From Ignavibacteria bacterium (GTDB lineage Bacteria; Bacteroidota; Ignavibacteria; Tepidaquicellales; Tepidaquicellaceae): a stretch of 64,000 nucleotides of DNA. The notes below the pieces were generated by a model. It did no database searches. It was not told the origin of the DNA and was given only the letters and a program-made list of their open reading frames with translations. Each line of letters starts with the position of its first letter. The first letter of the stretch is position 1. Shown here one piece after another: positions 45,093 to 54,211 of this stretch. The position numbers and the translations under genes were made by a program. The stretch is taken from assembly GCA_016719565.1 (NCBI GenBank), contig JADJYU010000013.1, positions 124,001 through 188,000 on the forward strand, read 5' to 3'.

Positions 45093-47315
45093 ATGAAATG
45101 TTTTTACATCTGTGCATTACTATGCATAATAAATACATTTTACATTATTCCTGAAAGCAATGCTCAGGTAAAGCTTTTTGAAGATTTCGAAAGCGGTGTA
45201 TTTCCGTCTGCCGGGTGGACGACGGTAAACAGTAACGGAGCTGAAGGCGAGTGGAAATTAAACAGCAGAAATACAAAATCAGGAAGAGGCTGCGCAGTTT
45301 CCAATTTCTCTGTTACAAGAGCTGAAAATTATCTTATCTCCAAAAGATTTATTCCTTCACAGGGAGATTCGCTTGTATTTTATTTTAAACAGACTTTCTG
45401 GAATAATTACAATGACACATTCAAAGTGAAGCTGTCGAATATTGATTCGCTTCCGCAGAGTATGAACACGATCCTGTTCAGCTTTTATGAGAATGTAAAC
45501 TACCCTGTGTATTCCGGTTACGGCAGATATTCAGTAAGTCTGAATAGTTTTGCAGGTCAGACAGTGTGGATAGCATTTCATCATAGAAATATGAACGGGG
45601 ATAATATCAGGATAGATGATATTTCTGTCGGTAAGCCCGGACTTTATGATGTGGATATGGTTGAAAATATTTTTCCCAAGGGAAAATTCGGAGCATGTGC
45701 GGTTGAAACTCTTATCCCTTCAGCAAAGCTAAGAAATACAGGAAGTGAGAATATATCCGAACCGTTTAATGTTACTTATAAAATTTCCGGTCCTGTTAAT
45801 TATACCAGTACAAAGGAAATTCTCCTGAACGCAGGCGAAGAAAGGGAAATATTCTTTGACACTTCATTTATATCTCTTCCGGGAATTTATAATGTAAAAG
45901 TATTTTCATCTCTTCCGGGAGATCCTGTGCTTACTAATGATACTGTTTATTCTTCCTTCGAAATGGTCAAAGCGGATTACGGAGGCGGTCTGTTTTATAA
46001 CGGCGGATACTATTTCTCAAATTCAACTTCATGTTCAGAAAATGCTCAGAGCAGTCCGGAGTTCAGCTGGAAAGATACTATAAACAGCGTAAGTATGATC
46101 CTTAACGGTGAGATAAATCAGCAGTTACCTTTTACCGGAAATACTAACAACGGATATTTCAGCTTAGGAAATATTTTACCGCAGGGTTACAGTTTCAGAT
46201 ATTTCAATCAGAATTTTGATTCGGTATTTATTTCTACAAACGGCATCGTCGGCTTTAAAAAAAATAACGCATTGCTGTCGCATGATCCTACTAAAATAAA
46301 CTCACTGTTTTTTATTCAGCTTCCTGCTATTTGCGCATACTGGTCTGATCTTAATTTTGGCAGCAGCAGTCAGAATGAAAACAGACTTAGTTATAAACTT
46401 GCCGGAAAATATATTGTGATAACATTTGATAAAGCTCATGTAAATTCCGGTGATGAATCTGAATACATAACTTTTCAGATATGTCTCGAGCTGGTGAACA
46501 GCTTAAATGCAAATTCAAGATTCGCTGTGCAGTATAACAAAGAGTCCACAGGTGAAGACTTTTTGTCAAAATATTCCGATAACACATTAAGTCCGCATTT
46601 TGTCGGGTTTAAAAACACTACAGGAAGTAACTATCTTAAATACAGATACAGAGATTCCACCGGACTTACAGATTACGGAACATTGTTTAACTCTTCTGTA
46701 TCCGTGCAGTTTGGTCAGAATGCAGCTCTGCTTAATAACAGATCATCTGATTTAAATCTGACTTTAAAACTTGAAGCCGTTCATCCCGGTAAAGATTCTG
46801 TGGAGATCCAGATCAGAGATACTTTTTATCCGTATCCGGTACTTGAGTCAAAAAATATATATCCGGATCTTGGCGGAATATTTAAAGGTAAATTTACCAT
46901 CCCGGCGGAAAATTACAACTATTATATAGTAGTGAAACACAGAAATTCAATTGAGACATGGAGCAGGGAATTCGGTGAACAGTTTGCAGGATTTAGTCTG
47001 AATTATGATATCAGCTCTGACAGTACTTTTGCATACGGCAATAATCTTAAAAATAAAAACGGCAGTTACTACATTTATTCAGGTGATGCTGACCGTGACG
47101 GATTGATCGATCTTGCGGATTTTTCCATGATATCAAATGATGCACAAAATTTTATGACAGGTTACAGAGATACTGATCTGAACAATGACGGAGTTGTTGA
47201 TCTGGCGGATCTGCTGATCTGTGAAAACAATGCTGAGAATTTTATAAGAATCAAAACCCCGCTTAATACTTTAAATAATTCAGTCAGCGGCGCTAACGGT
47301 TCATACAAAAAATAA
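45093..47315 (+). CDS. Cleaved-adhesin/choice-of-anchor J protein with dockerin-like module
   Basis: This 740-residue exported protein starts after a clear AAAGGAG site. Its signal peptide ends NAQ. Residues ~27-185 are a cleaved-adhesin-type jelly roll (LFEDFESGVFPSAGWTTVNS, SLNSFAGQTVWIAFHHRN, IRIDDISVG). A CARDB-like beta segment follows (ETLIPSAKLRNTGSENISEP). The C-terminal module shared with 29046 and 43288 has YYIVVKHRNSIETWS and calcium loops DADRDGLIDLAD and DLNNDGVVDLAD. A short Asn/Ser/Gly tail ends the protein; there is no T9SS domain. A role in surface adhesion is suggested by the first domain only. Confidence 0.8.
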   Translation: MKCFYICALLCIINTFYIIPESNAQVKLFEDFESGVFPSAGWTTVNSNGAEGEWKLNSRNTKSGRGCAVSNFSVTRAENYLISKRFIPSQGDSLVFYFKQTFWNNYNDTFKVKLSNIDSLPQSMNTILFSFYENVNYPVYSGYGRYSVSLNSFAGQTVWIAFHHRNMNGDNIRIDDISVGKPGLYDVDMVENIFPKGKFGACAVETLIPSAKLRNTGSENISEPFNVTYKISGPVNYTSTKEILLNAGEEREIFFDTSFISLPGIYNVKVFSSLPGDPVLTNDTVYSSFEMVKADYGGGLFYNGGYYFSNSTSCSENAQSSPEFSWKDTINSVSMILNGEINQQLPFTGNTNNGYFSLGNILPQGYSFRYFNQNFDSVFISTNGIVGFKKNNALLSHDPTKINSLFFIQLPAICAYWSDLNFGSSSQNENRLSYKLAGKYIVITFDKAHVNSGDESEYITFQICLELVNSLNANSRFAVQYNKESTGEDFLSKYSDNTLSPHFVGFKNTTGSNYLKYRYRDSTGLTDYGTLFNSSVSVQFGQNAALLNNRSSDLNLTLKLEAVHPGKDSVEIQIRDTFYPYPVLESKNIYPDLGGIFKGKFTIPAENYNYYIVVKHRNSIETWSREFGEQFAGFSLNYDISSDSTFAYGNNLKNKNGSYYIYSGDADRDGLIDLADFSMISNDAQNFMTGYRDTDLNNDGVVDLADLLICENNAENFIRIKTPLNTLNNSVSGANGSYKK

Positions 47316-47340
47316 TATCGGATCCGAAGAAATAAATTTA

Positions 47341-47372
47341 AAAAAGCCGGGTAGTACTATCCGGCTTTTTTT
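47341..47372 (+). terminator. Intrinsic terminator after the 45093-47315 gene
   Basis: The stem AAAAAGCCGG pairs with CCGGCTTTTTTT around the loop GTAGTACTAT. The U-tract follows directly on the plus strand. It lies ~25 bases past the stop. Confidence 0.88.
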
Positions 47373-47454
47373 ATTATAGAAATTGCAGTTATTTATGATT
47401 TGAAATGAAATACCAAATAAAGTATTTTTGAAATTATTAATTATAAATTCAGAG

Positions 47455-48408
47455 ATGTATAATATTGAAGAACCTGAGTTAAAGGAAACGAGACAGGGTT
47501 TTGCAGATGCTTTAGTAGAGCTCGGAAAAGAATTACCGGAACTTGTAGTGCTGGGTGGTGATGTTACCGGATCCGTGAAAACAAATTTATTCAGAGATGC
47601 ATATCCGGACAGATTCATTTCTGTCGGAATTGCGGAACAGGATATGATAGGAACAGCGGCAGGACTTGCGCTTGCCGGAAAAATTCCCGTGGCATCCACT
47701 TACGGAGAGTTTGCAACAGGAAGACCATTCGATCAGATCAGACAGTCAGTTGCATATGCTAAAATGAATGTTAAGATCTGCGCATCGCACTGCGGAATTA
47801 CAGTCGGACCTGATGGCGCGACTCATCAGTCCTTTGAAGATGTGGGGATAATGAGAATATTACCGAATATGACAGTGCTTACGCCATGTGATTATAATGA
47901 AACTTTTAATGCTGTCCGGACTGCAATTAAATCCAAAGGACCTTTCTATGTAAGATTTTACAGGGAGAAATCGCCGAATTTTACAGACATAAAAAAAGAA
48001 TTTAAGATCGGAAAAGCTGATACGCTTATTGACGGAAATGATGTTACTTTAATGGCGAGCGGACTTATGGTATGGGAAGCGATCGTTGCTTCAGAAATGC
48101 TTAAGAAGGACGGGATCAGCGCGAGAGTTGTTAATGTAAATACGATCAAGCCGATTGACAAAGAAACCATTATAAAATGCGCGGAAGAAACAGACCTTAT
48201 TATTACATGCGAGGATCATCAGTGGATGTGCGGACTTTTTGGCGCTGTTGCAGAAGTAGTTGCGTTATATCATCCGGTAAAAATGGATTATATTGCTATC
48301 GATGATACATTCGGGGAAAGCGGTATATTTTTCTCTGAACTGATGAGCAAATATAAAATCGACAGAACGGCAATTTATAATAAAGTAAAAAGTCACTTAA
48401 AAAAATAA
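47455..48408 (+). CDS. Transketolase C-terminal subunit (split transketolase)
   Basis: This 317-residue protein matches the pyrimidine-binding and C-terminal domains of transketolase: ELVVLGGDVTGSVKTNLF, RFISVGIAEQDMIGTAAGLA and ASHCGITVGPDGATHQSFED, with a DHQWMCGLFGAV C-terminal segment. Such half-proteins pair with a separate N-terminal, thiamine-diphosphate-binding subunit, which is not adjacent here. The start at 47455 (MYNIEEPELKET) is preferred to a TTG at 47428. The HtrA gene follows 14 bases downstream. The partner must be elsewhere, otherwise activity is doubtful. Confidence 0.86.
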   Translation: MYNIEEPELKETRQGFADALVELGKELPELVVLGGDVTGSVKTNLFRDAYPDRFISVGIAEQDMIGTAAGLALAGKIPVASTYGEFATGRPFDQIRQSVAYAKMNVKICASHCGITVGPDGATHQSFEDVGIMRILPNMTVLTPCDYNETFNAVRTAIKSKGPFYVRFYREKSPNFTDIKKEFKIGKADTLIDGNDVTLMASGLMVWEAIVASEMLKKDGISARVVNVNTIKPIDKETIIKCAEETDLIITCEDHQWMCGLFGAVAEVVALYHPVKMDYIAIDDTFGESGIFFSELMSKYKIDRTAIYNKVKSHLKK

Positions 48409-48422
48409 TTAATACAGAATAT

Positions 48423-49652
48423 ATGAACGACAATTTGAGATCAGGTTCTATTGATATTAAAAAAGATATTCATTTCATAAGCAGCGGTATAGCAGGTAAA
48501 TTAATTTTAGCTGCAGTTGCCGTATTGATCCTCACTGCCGGAGTACTGATCGCAAAATTATTTTTATCCCCGGACAATAATAACACTGTGATCTCTACAG
48601 CGCAGAACTCACTTCAGGAAAACAATTCCGGAATTTCACAGTCAAGAGAAACTGCAATTACAAGAGCTGTTCAGAAAGTATCACCTGCCATAGTCGGAAT
48701 AAATGTAGAAGAGGTAAGGGAAGTGCAGGATCCTTTTTCAATGTTTGATAACGATCCTTTTTTCAGACAGTTCTTTGGAAACAGACAGCCGCAGAAGCGT
48801 GTAGTGAGAGGATTAGGATCAGGTTTTATAATTTCGCCTGACGGATACATTCTTACAAATGATCACGTTGCCGGTAATGCTACAAAAATTTCCGTTACCA
48901 TGACAAACGGCGAAACCATTGATGCAAAGCTGATCGGTTCGGATAAAAACAGCGACGTGGCTTTACTGAAGATCGATAAAAGTAATCTTCCCTATACAAC
49001 ACTTGGAAATTCTGACGATGTAATTATCGGCGAATGGGTAATAGCGCTCGGTAATCCTTTTGGACTTTTTGATATTAATGATAAACCTACAGTAACAGTC
49101 GGAGTGGTCAGCGCCACTGACATGAAGATCAGCGCTTCGGATGCAAACAGGGTTTATAAAGATATGATACAGACTGATGCATCTATCAATTCAGGAAATT
49201 CCGGCGGTCCGCTTTTAAATGCAGACGGAGAAGTAATTGGAATGAATACAATTATATACACAGGCGGGCAGTACAGCTCTGGAAGCATCGGAGTTGGATT
49301 TTCCATTTCCATCAACAGGGTTAAAAAACTAATGGAAGAAATTAAAGCAAACGGAAAGATCGACCGCAGCTTTAATGTCGGTTTCAGGATCCAGGCGATT
49401 GATGAAAGAATTGCAAAGTATCTGAGTCTTGATTCTGCAACAGGCGTGGTAGTTACTGATGTGCAGAAAGGCGGACTGGCTGATAATGCAGGACTTTTAC
49501 CCGAAGACGTGATAGTGGAAGCAAACGGAGAAAAAATTAAAAACGATCAGGATATTCTCTTTATAGTAAATGATCTGAAAAAAGGAGATGATCTTAAATT
49601 AAAAATTATCAGGAAAGGTTCGGACAAAGAAATTGAGTTTAAACTGAACTGA
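48423..49652 (+). CDS. HtrA/DegP-family serine protease
   Basis: This 409-residue envelope protease has one N-terminal membrane anchor (residues ~25-48). The trypsin-like domain carries the triad His148 (TNDHVAG), Asp178 (SDVALLKI) and Ser260 (INSGNSGGPLL). A single PDZ domain follows (~320-405, SATGVVVTDVQKGGLADNAG). This is the DegS/HtrA layout: anchored, one PDZ, acting on misfolded proteins in the periplasm. It is the second gene of a probable operon with the transketolase subunit. Confidence 0.92.
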   Translation: MNDNLRSGSIDIKKDIHFISSGIAGKLILAAVAVLILTAGVLIAKLFLSPDNNNTVISTAQNSLQENNSGISQSRETAITRAVQKVSPAIVGINVEEVREVQDPFSMFDNDPFFRQFFGNRQPQKRVVRGLGSGFIISPDGYILTNDHVAGNATKISVTMTNGETIDAKLIGSDKNSDVALLKIDKSNLPYTTLGNSDDVIIGEWVIALGNPFGLFDINDKPTVTVGVVSATDMKISASDANRVYKDMIQTDASINSGNSGGPLLNADGEVIGMNTIIYTGGQYSSGSIGVGFSISINRVKKLMEEIKANGKIDRSFNVGFRIQAIDERIAKYLSLDSATGVVVTDVQKGGLADNAGLLPEDVIVEANGEKIKNDQDILFIVNDLKKGDDLKLKIIRKGSDKEIEFKLN

Positions 49653-49676
49653 CCGGTATCTTAAATTATTAAAACG

Positions 49677-49710
49677 AAAAAAGGCTTTGAGAATACTCAA
49701 AGCCTTTTTG
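49677..49710. terminator. Bidirectional terminator between htrA-like and bactofilin genes
   Basis: AAAAAAGGCTTTGAG pairs with CTCAAAGCCTTTTT around a 4-base loop. A-rich and T-rich flanks on opposite sides let it act for both convergent genes. Confidence 0.86.
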
Positions 49711-49730
49711 ATTTATATATTTAAAAACTA

Positions 49731-50252
49731 TCAGTGAAATTTTAATACGGGTTTTTCTTTTTCTTTTGATTCGTCATGGATCTCTACATCCGGATCTTTC
49801 ATATCAATAATGTTGCTCTTTGGTTTAAGCTCACCCATTTTACTGTTACCGGAAAACTTACTTCCGCTTTCAGCAACAAGAATTTCAATGTTTGTATCGC
49901 CTTCGAGTACACCTGTTCTTTTAAGCTCAAGCTTATGCGCTTTAATATTTCCTTTTACAGTGCCGTAAACTGTTACGTCAACAGCGTTAACATTTCCTTC
50001 GACTATTCCTTTCTCACCAATAATAATTCCGCTTTCGCCGCGAAGATTTCCGACTACATGTCCGTCAATTTTCGTAGTGGAAGGGGAGGAGAGATTTCCT
50101 TCAAATTTACAACCTTCGCTGATTAATGTTAAAACTTTATCCTGCGAAACAGTTGTCCTTGACACAGGTCTTGATTCTTCGACATATGAATTTTCTTTGG
50201 GATCCTGTTCCTTTGATTTATTTCCGAACATGTCTTTTAAATTAAAGTTCAT
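49731..50252 (-). CDS. Bactofilin family cytoskeletal protein
   Basis: This 173-residue protein has a central bactofilin beta-helix (~residues 40-135) with GCKFEGNLSSPSTTKIDGHV, IIIGEKGIVEGNVNAVDVTV and LELKRTGVLEGDTNIEILVA. Charged, disordered ends flank it. Bactofilins form non-polar filaments used for cell shape, stalks or polarity. Length is typical. It is a single gene, convergent with the HtrA-like gene. The 50253-50473 gap upstream holds no gene. Confidence 0.9.
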   Translation of the reverse strand: MNFNLKDMFGNKSKEQDPKENSYVEESRPVSRTTVSQDKVLTLISEGCKFEGNLSSPSTTKIDGHVVGNLRGESGIIIGEKGIVEGNVNAVDVTVYGTVKGNIKAHKLELKRTGVLEGDTNIEILVAESGSKFSGNSKMGELKPKSNIIDMKDPDVEIHDESKEKEKPVLKFH

Positions 50253-50473
50253 AAAATAGGGTTGATTTGAATAGATACAAATTAATGATTTTAATATAAA
50301 AACTCAATACTTGAAAACTAACAGCAGGGAAATTTTTCCGGCTGAAAAATATTAATCCGGGATCATGTAATAGTGTAAATAATATTTATGCTGAATAAAT
50401 TTATAATGGGAAAATTAAATTTTCATTCAGACCAATTTAGTTAAATTGAAACTTCTTTTTAATAACACTATTT

Positions 50474-51877
50474 TTGAACATGTTTAATAAAGTTGATGCT
50501 GAAGTAATAGATTCACTGAAAAATATCTCAGGAAGCGATAATGTATTTTTCGACAATGAAAATCTTGATCTGTATTCAAGGGATTACACAGAAAACCTTT
50601 CATATTATCCTGAAGTTATCGTAAAGCCGGCTGATGCCCGGGAGATTTCGGAGATACTTATTCTTGCAAATAAAAAATCGATACCTGTCGTTCCGCGAGG
50701 CGGCGGTACGGGACTTTCAGGCGGAGCATTGCCCCTATTCGGCGGGATCTGTCTTTCAATGGAAAGATTCCGGAAAATAATTGAAATAGATGCGGAGAAC
50801 TGTCAGGCAACTGCAGAGCCCGGAGTGATCACTCAGGTGTTTCAGGAAAAATGCGAAGAGTATGGATTGTATTATCCTCCCGATCCGTCTTCAAAGGGAA
50901 GTTCTTTCCTCGGAGGAAATCTCGCTGAATGCGCCGGCGGTCCCAGAGCTGTTAAATACGGCGTAACGAAGGATTATGTACTCGGACTTGAAGCTGTACT
51001 GCCGACCGGTGAAATAATTAATACCGGCGCAAAAGTTCTGAAGAATGTTTCGGGTTATAACCTCACGCAGTTACTGATAGGCAGCGAAGGAACGCTCGGA
51101 ATAATTACTAAGATCTATTTCAAACTTATCTCCCTGCCGAAATTCAGAAAGGTAATTCTTGTTGCCTTTAACAGCATAGAGGATTCCGCTAAAACTGTTT
51201 CAAAAATATTTCAGTCGGGAATAACTCCATCCGCGCTTGAGCTGATGGAAAAGTCAGCGATCAAAGCTGCGGAAAATCAGCTTGGCAAAAAATTTCCAAA
51301 CTCCGAAGCGGAAGCGCAGCTTCTTATAGAGGTGGACGGGAATTATGAAGATACTCTTGACAGGGACATAGAAAGAATTGCAGAAACGGTAACTGAATGC
51401 GGAGCTTATGATATTATCTTTGCCGAAGATAATCAGAAGATGAATGAGATCTGGGCGCTGAGAAGATGTATAGGCGAAGCTGTGAAATCCATTTCAGAAT
51501 ATAAAGAAGAAGACACTGTCGTCCCGAGAGCTAAAATTCCTGAACTGATAAACGGCGTTAAAAGCATTTCAAATAAATACGGGATCACTACAATCTGCTA
51601 TGGTCATGCCGGAGACGGAAATGTGCATGTGAATATTCTTAAAGATAAAATGGAGGAGAAAGAATGGGCGGAAAATCTTGATACAGCTATCAGGGAAATA
51701 TTTAAACTGACCGTATCGCTTGGAGGCACTATTTCCGGTGAGCACGGGATCGGTTATTCACAAAAAACTTATCTTCCTATTGCTATTGGCGAGACCGAGC
51801 TTACTCTGATGAAGAATATTAAGAAAACCATAGACCCGAATAATATTATGAACCCCGGAAAAATTTTCGCCGACTAA
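50474..51877 (+). CDS. FAD-linked oxidase, GlcD/D-lactate dehydrogenase type
   Basis: This 467-residue flavoprotein has FAD-binding PCMH motifs PVVPRGGGTGLSGGALPLFG (residues ~74-93) and the GSSFLGGNLAECAGGPRAVK segment. The FAD-oxidase C domain carries TICYGHAGDGNVHVNILKD and GTISGEHGIGYSQKTYL, which bear the catalytic His residues. It probably oxidises glycolate, D-lactate or a related 2-hydroxy acid; subfamily cannot be fixed by eye. It opens a three-gene operon with a thioesterase and nadC (gaps of 13 and 12 bases). Confidence 0.88.
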   Translation: MNMFNKVDAEVIDSLKNISGSDNVFFDNENLDLYSRDYTENLSYYPEVIVKPADAREISEILILANKKSIPVVPRGGGTGLSGGALPLFGGICLSMERFRKIIEIDAENCQATAEPGVITQVFQEKCEEYGLYYPPDPSSKGSSFLGGNLAECAGGPRAVKYGVTKDYVLGLEAVLPTGEIINTGAKVLKNVSGYNLTQLLIGSEGTLGIITKIYFKLISLPKFRKVILVAFNSIEDSAKTVSKIFQSGITPSALELMEKSAIKAAENQLGKKFPNSEAEAQLLIEVDGNYEDTLDRDIERIAETVTECGAYDIIFAEDNQKMNEIWALRRCIGEAVKSISEYKEEDTVVPRAKIPELINGVKSISNKYGITTICYGHAGDGNVHVNILKDKMEEKEWAENLDTAIREIFKLTVSLGGTISGEHGIGYSQKTYLPIAIGETELTLMKNIKKTIDPNNIMNPGKIFAD

Positions 51878-51890
51878 TCTAAATCTGATA

Positions 51891-52292
51891 ATGATAAAGA
51901 GTGTTACTGAATACCGCGTGCTGTATGCGCATACTGATAAAATGGGAGTAGTAAACAATGTCAGATATCTGGAATACTTCGAAGCCGGAAGAAATGACTT
52001 TCTCAGAAAACTCGGATTCCCTTATACAGAACTCGAAAAAATCAATACCGGTCTTCCTGTAATTGAAGCGCATTTAAATTTTATTTCCTCCGCAAAATAT
52101 GATGACGTGATCAGTATTAATACTTTCCTCAATAAATTACCAACTGTGAGATTTACCATAGATTATGAAATTTACTGCGGTGAAATGCTGATCGTAACGG
52201 GATATACTGTTCATGCATTTGTCAACCTCGAAAAAATGAAACCGGTAAGACCGCCGGAAATCTTTATGGAAATTTTAAAACAAAGTTTTTAA
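51891..52292 (+). CDS. Acyl-CoA thioesterase, YbgC/4HBT family
   Basis: This 133-residue hot-dog-fold enzyme has the hallmark YAHTDKMGVVNNVRYLEYFE at residues ~11-30. Its Asp is the usual catalytic residue of the 4-hydroxybenzoyl-CoA thioesterase type. YDDVISINTFLNKLPTVRFT and the later strand positions fit the family. It hydrolyses short- to medium-chain acyl-CoA in relatives. It is the second gene of the glcD-like/nadC operon. Confidence 0.88.
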   Translation: MIKSVTEYRVLYAHTDKMGVVNNVRYLEYFEAGRNDFLRKLGFPYTELEKINTGLPVIEAHLNFISSAKYDDVISINTFLNKLPTVRFTIDYEIYCGEMLIVTGYTVHAFVNLEKMKPVRPPEIFMEILKQSF

Positions 52293-52304
52293 ATAATACA
52301 TCGT

Positions 52305-53183
52305 ATGAATACTAAAACCGGATTTTACAAAAATTTCAATTTAAAAAAAGCGGTAAATCTGATCAGGCTTTCACTGAAGGAAGATATCGGAAAAGGGGAT
52401 GCTACATCTGAGCTTTTGATCGGAAAGGATTCCGTTTCAAATGCGGAGATACTTGTAAAGGAAAACGGAATAGCAGCGGGACTGAATATATTCTGCATGG
52501 TATTTTATCTGATTGATAAAAATGTAAAAGCGGGATTTACTTTAAAGGAAGGTGAGAAGTTCAAAAAAAATACAGTCATTGGATATGTAAAAGGGAAGAC
52601 TGCTTCACTGTTAAAATGTGAAAGGGTTGCGCTGAATATTCTTCAGCGGATGTGCGGCATTGCAACAAACGCGGACAGGATGGTGAGACTTCTGGACAAT
52701 GAAAAAATAAAGATAATTGATACAAGAAAAACCACGCCGAATTTCAGACTGTTTGAAAAACTTGCAGTCAGGATCGGAGGAGCGGAGAATCACAGGACAG
52801 GACTTTATGATATGATTCTGATAAAGGATAACCATATTGAAGCCTGCGGTGGTATAGAGAAAACAATAATGAAGATTGAAAAGTCAGATAAATTTAAAGA
52901 GCTGAGAAAAGAGATCGAGGTAAAGGATCTGAAGGAATTAGAGACAGTGCTTAATTCAGGAACGAAAAAAATACACAGGATCATGCTGGATAATTTCAGT
53001 TTAAAGGATGCAGCGGCAGCCGCTAAAATGAATGACGGCAGATATGAGATTGAAGTATCAGGCGGGATCAATGAAAGTAATATCAGAGATTACAGAAATC
53101 TATCGGGAATAAATTATATCTCAATGGGATCGCTGACTCATTCTTCAAAATCGATGGATATCTCGTTTAATTTTATTACTTGA
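52305..53183 (+). CDS. nadC: Nicotinate-nucleotide pyrophosphorylase NadC
   Basis: This 292-residue enzyme makes nicotinate mononucleotide from quinolinate and PRPP in NAD synthesis. Signature segments are LKEDIGKGDATSELL, GYVKGKTASLLKCERVALNI, DTRKTTPNFRLFEKLAVRIG, GAENHRTGLYDMILIKDNH, IEVKDLKEL and ISMGSLTHSSKSMDISF. Length is normal. It ends the operon starting at 50474. Confidence 0.94.
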   Translation: MNTKTGFYKNFNLKKAVNLIRLSLKEDIGKGDATSELLIGKDSVSNAEILVKENGIAAGLNIFCMVFYLIDKNVKAGFTLKEGEKFKKNTVIGYVKGKTASLLKCERVALNILQRMCGIATNADRMVRLLDNEKIKIIDTRKTTPNFRLFEKLAVRIGGAENHRTGLYDMILIKDNHIEACGGIEKTIMKIEKSDKFKELRKEIEVKDLKELETVLNSGTKKIHRIMLDNFSLKDAAAAAKMNDGRYEIEVSGGINESNIRDYRNLSGINYISMGSLTHSSKSMDISFNFIT

Positions 53184-53239
53184 AAATCTACATTGATAAT
53201 CATAAATTTGGAAAATTTTTTTAACTAAACCAAACTACT

Positions 53240-53740
53240 ATGTCTAATTTTACCAACCGGTTCGGATTTATATTTGCTCTTTTCGTTTCTGCGGTTATAT
53301 TATTTGCATGCGGAGATAAAAAAGAATCTGAAGTTACAAAGGAAACTACGAAAGAAGAAACCAGCTCGAAAAACACCAAAGAAGAAACCAAAACAACATC
53401 CGGATCTAACCAGCTTTATTTTGTAGAGGAATATACCAAAGAAGGTCAGGAAGTTGGTAAAAGCGAGAAATTTTTCATAGGAAACAAAGGCGGTTACATA
53501 ACTGCAATGCTTAAAACTTCTGCTCCGATCGGAGTAGGAAGCGTTGATGTTCGCCTGGAAAGAGAATCTTTAGACGGTACAGAAATAATTGATACAAAGC
53601 CATATGATGTATTTCCGGATAAAAGTTATTTCTTTTTTGACAAAATTACTTTTTATAAGCCCGGAGATTATACAGTAACAGTGTTCAAGAAAGACGGTTC
53701 ACCGATCGCTACAGGTAAAGTTAGAATCGATTTAAAATAA
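53240..53740 (+). CDS. Small lipoprotein, first of three tandem paralogues
   Basis: This 166-residue protein has a signal peptide with a lipobox (VILFACGDKK, Cys24 lipidated), then a Lys/Glu/Thr-rich linker (~residues 30-58). A ~105-residue beta domain follows, starting LYFVEEYTKEGQEVG. The domain has the pattern shared with the next two genes: LYF(V/C)E near its start, a glycine-rich strand, ...KSYFFFDKITFYKPGDYTVTVF, and a final KVRIDL. No family recognised. It lies ~55 bases after nadC; the three paralogues probably form one transcript. Confidence 0.75.
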   Translation: MSNFTNRFGFIFALFVSAVILFACGDKKESEVTKETTKEETSSKNTKEETKTTSGSNQLYFVEEYTKEGQEVGKSEKFFIGNKGGYITAMLKTSAPIGVGSVDVRLERESLDGTEIIDTKPYDVFPDKSYFFFDKITFYKPGDYTVTVFKKDGSPIATGKVRIDLK

Positions 53741-53767
53741 TTATTCATTAAATTAATAAATTAAAAA

Positions 53768-54193
53768 ATGAAACTTCTAAAACCCTTGTTTTTTATTTTT
53801 GCTCTGACAGTTTTACTTTCTGTGAAATCAGAAGTTTACGCCCAGCAGTATCCTGTTTTATATTTCTGTGAATCTTACAGTGATAACGGAGAAGTTGGTG
53901 TGAGCGACAGGTTTACAACAGGTTATCTTACTGTAATGGTTAAAGCTGACGGTCCGCTCGGCTTAAGAGACTGTTCAATACAAATGGATAAATATGACAG
54001 GACCACAGGTACTTTCAGTTATTACAAGAAATTTCCTTATGTCGTAACTCCAGATATGAAATATGTTTATTTTGCAAAAAATGATGAGAGTGATATGAGC
54101 TTCGAAGATCCGGGTATTTACCGTGTTTTTCTGTTAGATCATAACGGCAGAACTGTGGCAAGCAGTCTTGTAGAAATTATTTCTAAATATTAA
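53768..54193 (+). CDS. Small exported protein, second of three tandem paralogues
   Basis: This 141-residue protein has a signal peptide at 1-25 (ends EVYAQ). The mature domain starts PVLYFCESYSDNGEVGVSDR and ends with DPGIYRVFLLDHNGRTVASS. It aligns with the neighbours at 53240 and 54212 through the LYFCE motif and the (P/A)G-Y-V/F strand. It has two Cys (FCE, RDCS). Function unknown; beta-sandwich fold is inferred from strand pattern. Confidence 0.73.
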   Translation: MKLLKPLFFIFALTVLLSVKSEVYAQQYPVLYFCESYSDNGEVGVSDRFTTGYLTVMVKADGPLGLRDCSIQMDKYDRTTGTFSYYKKFPYVVTPDMKYVYFAKNDESDMSFEDPGIYRVFLLDHNGRTVASSLVEIISKY

Positions 54194-54211
54194 TTTAAAG
54201 CAGATAATAAT

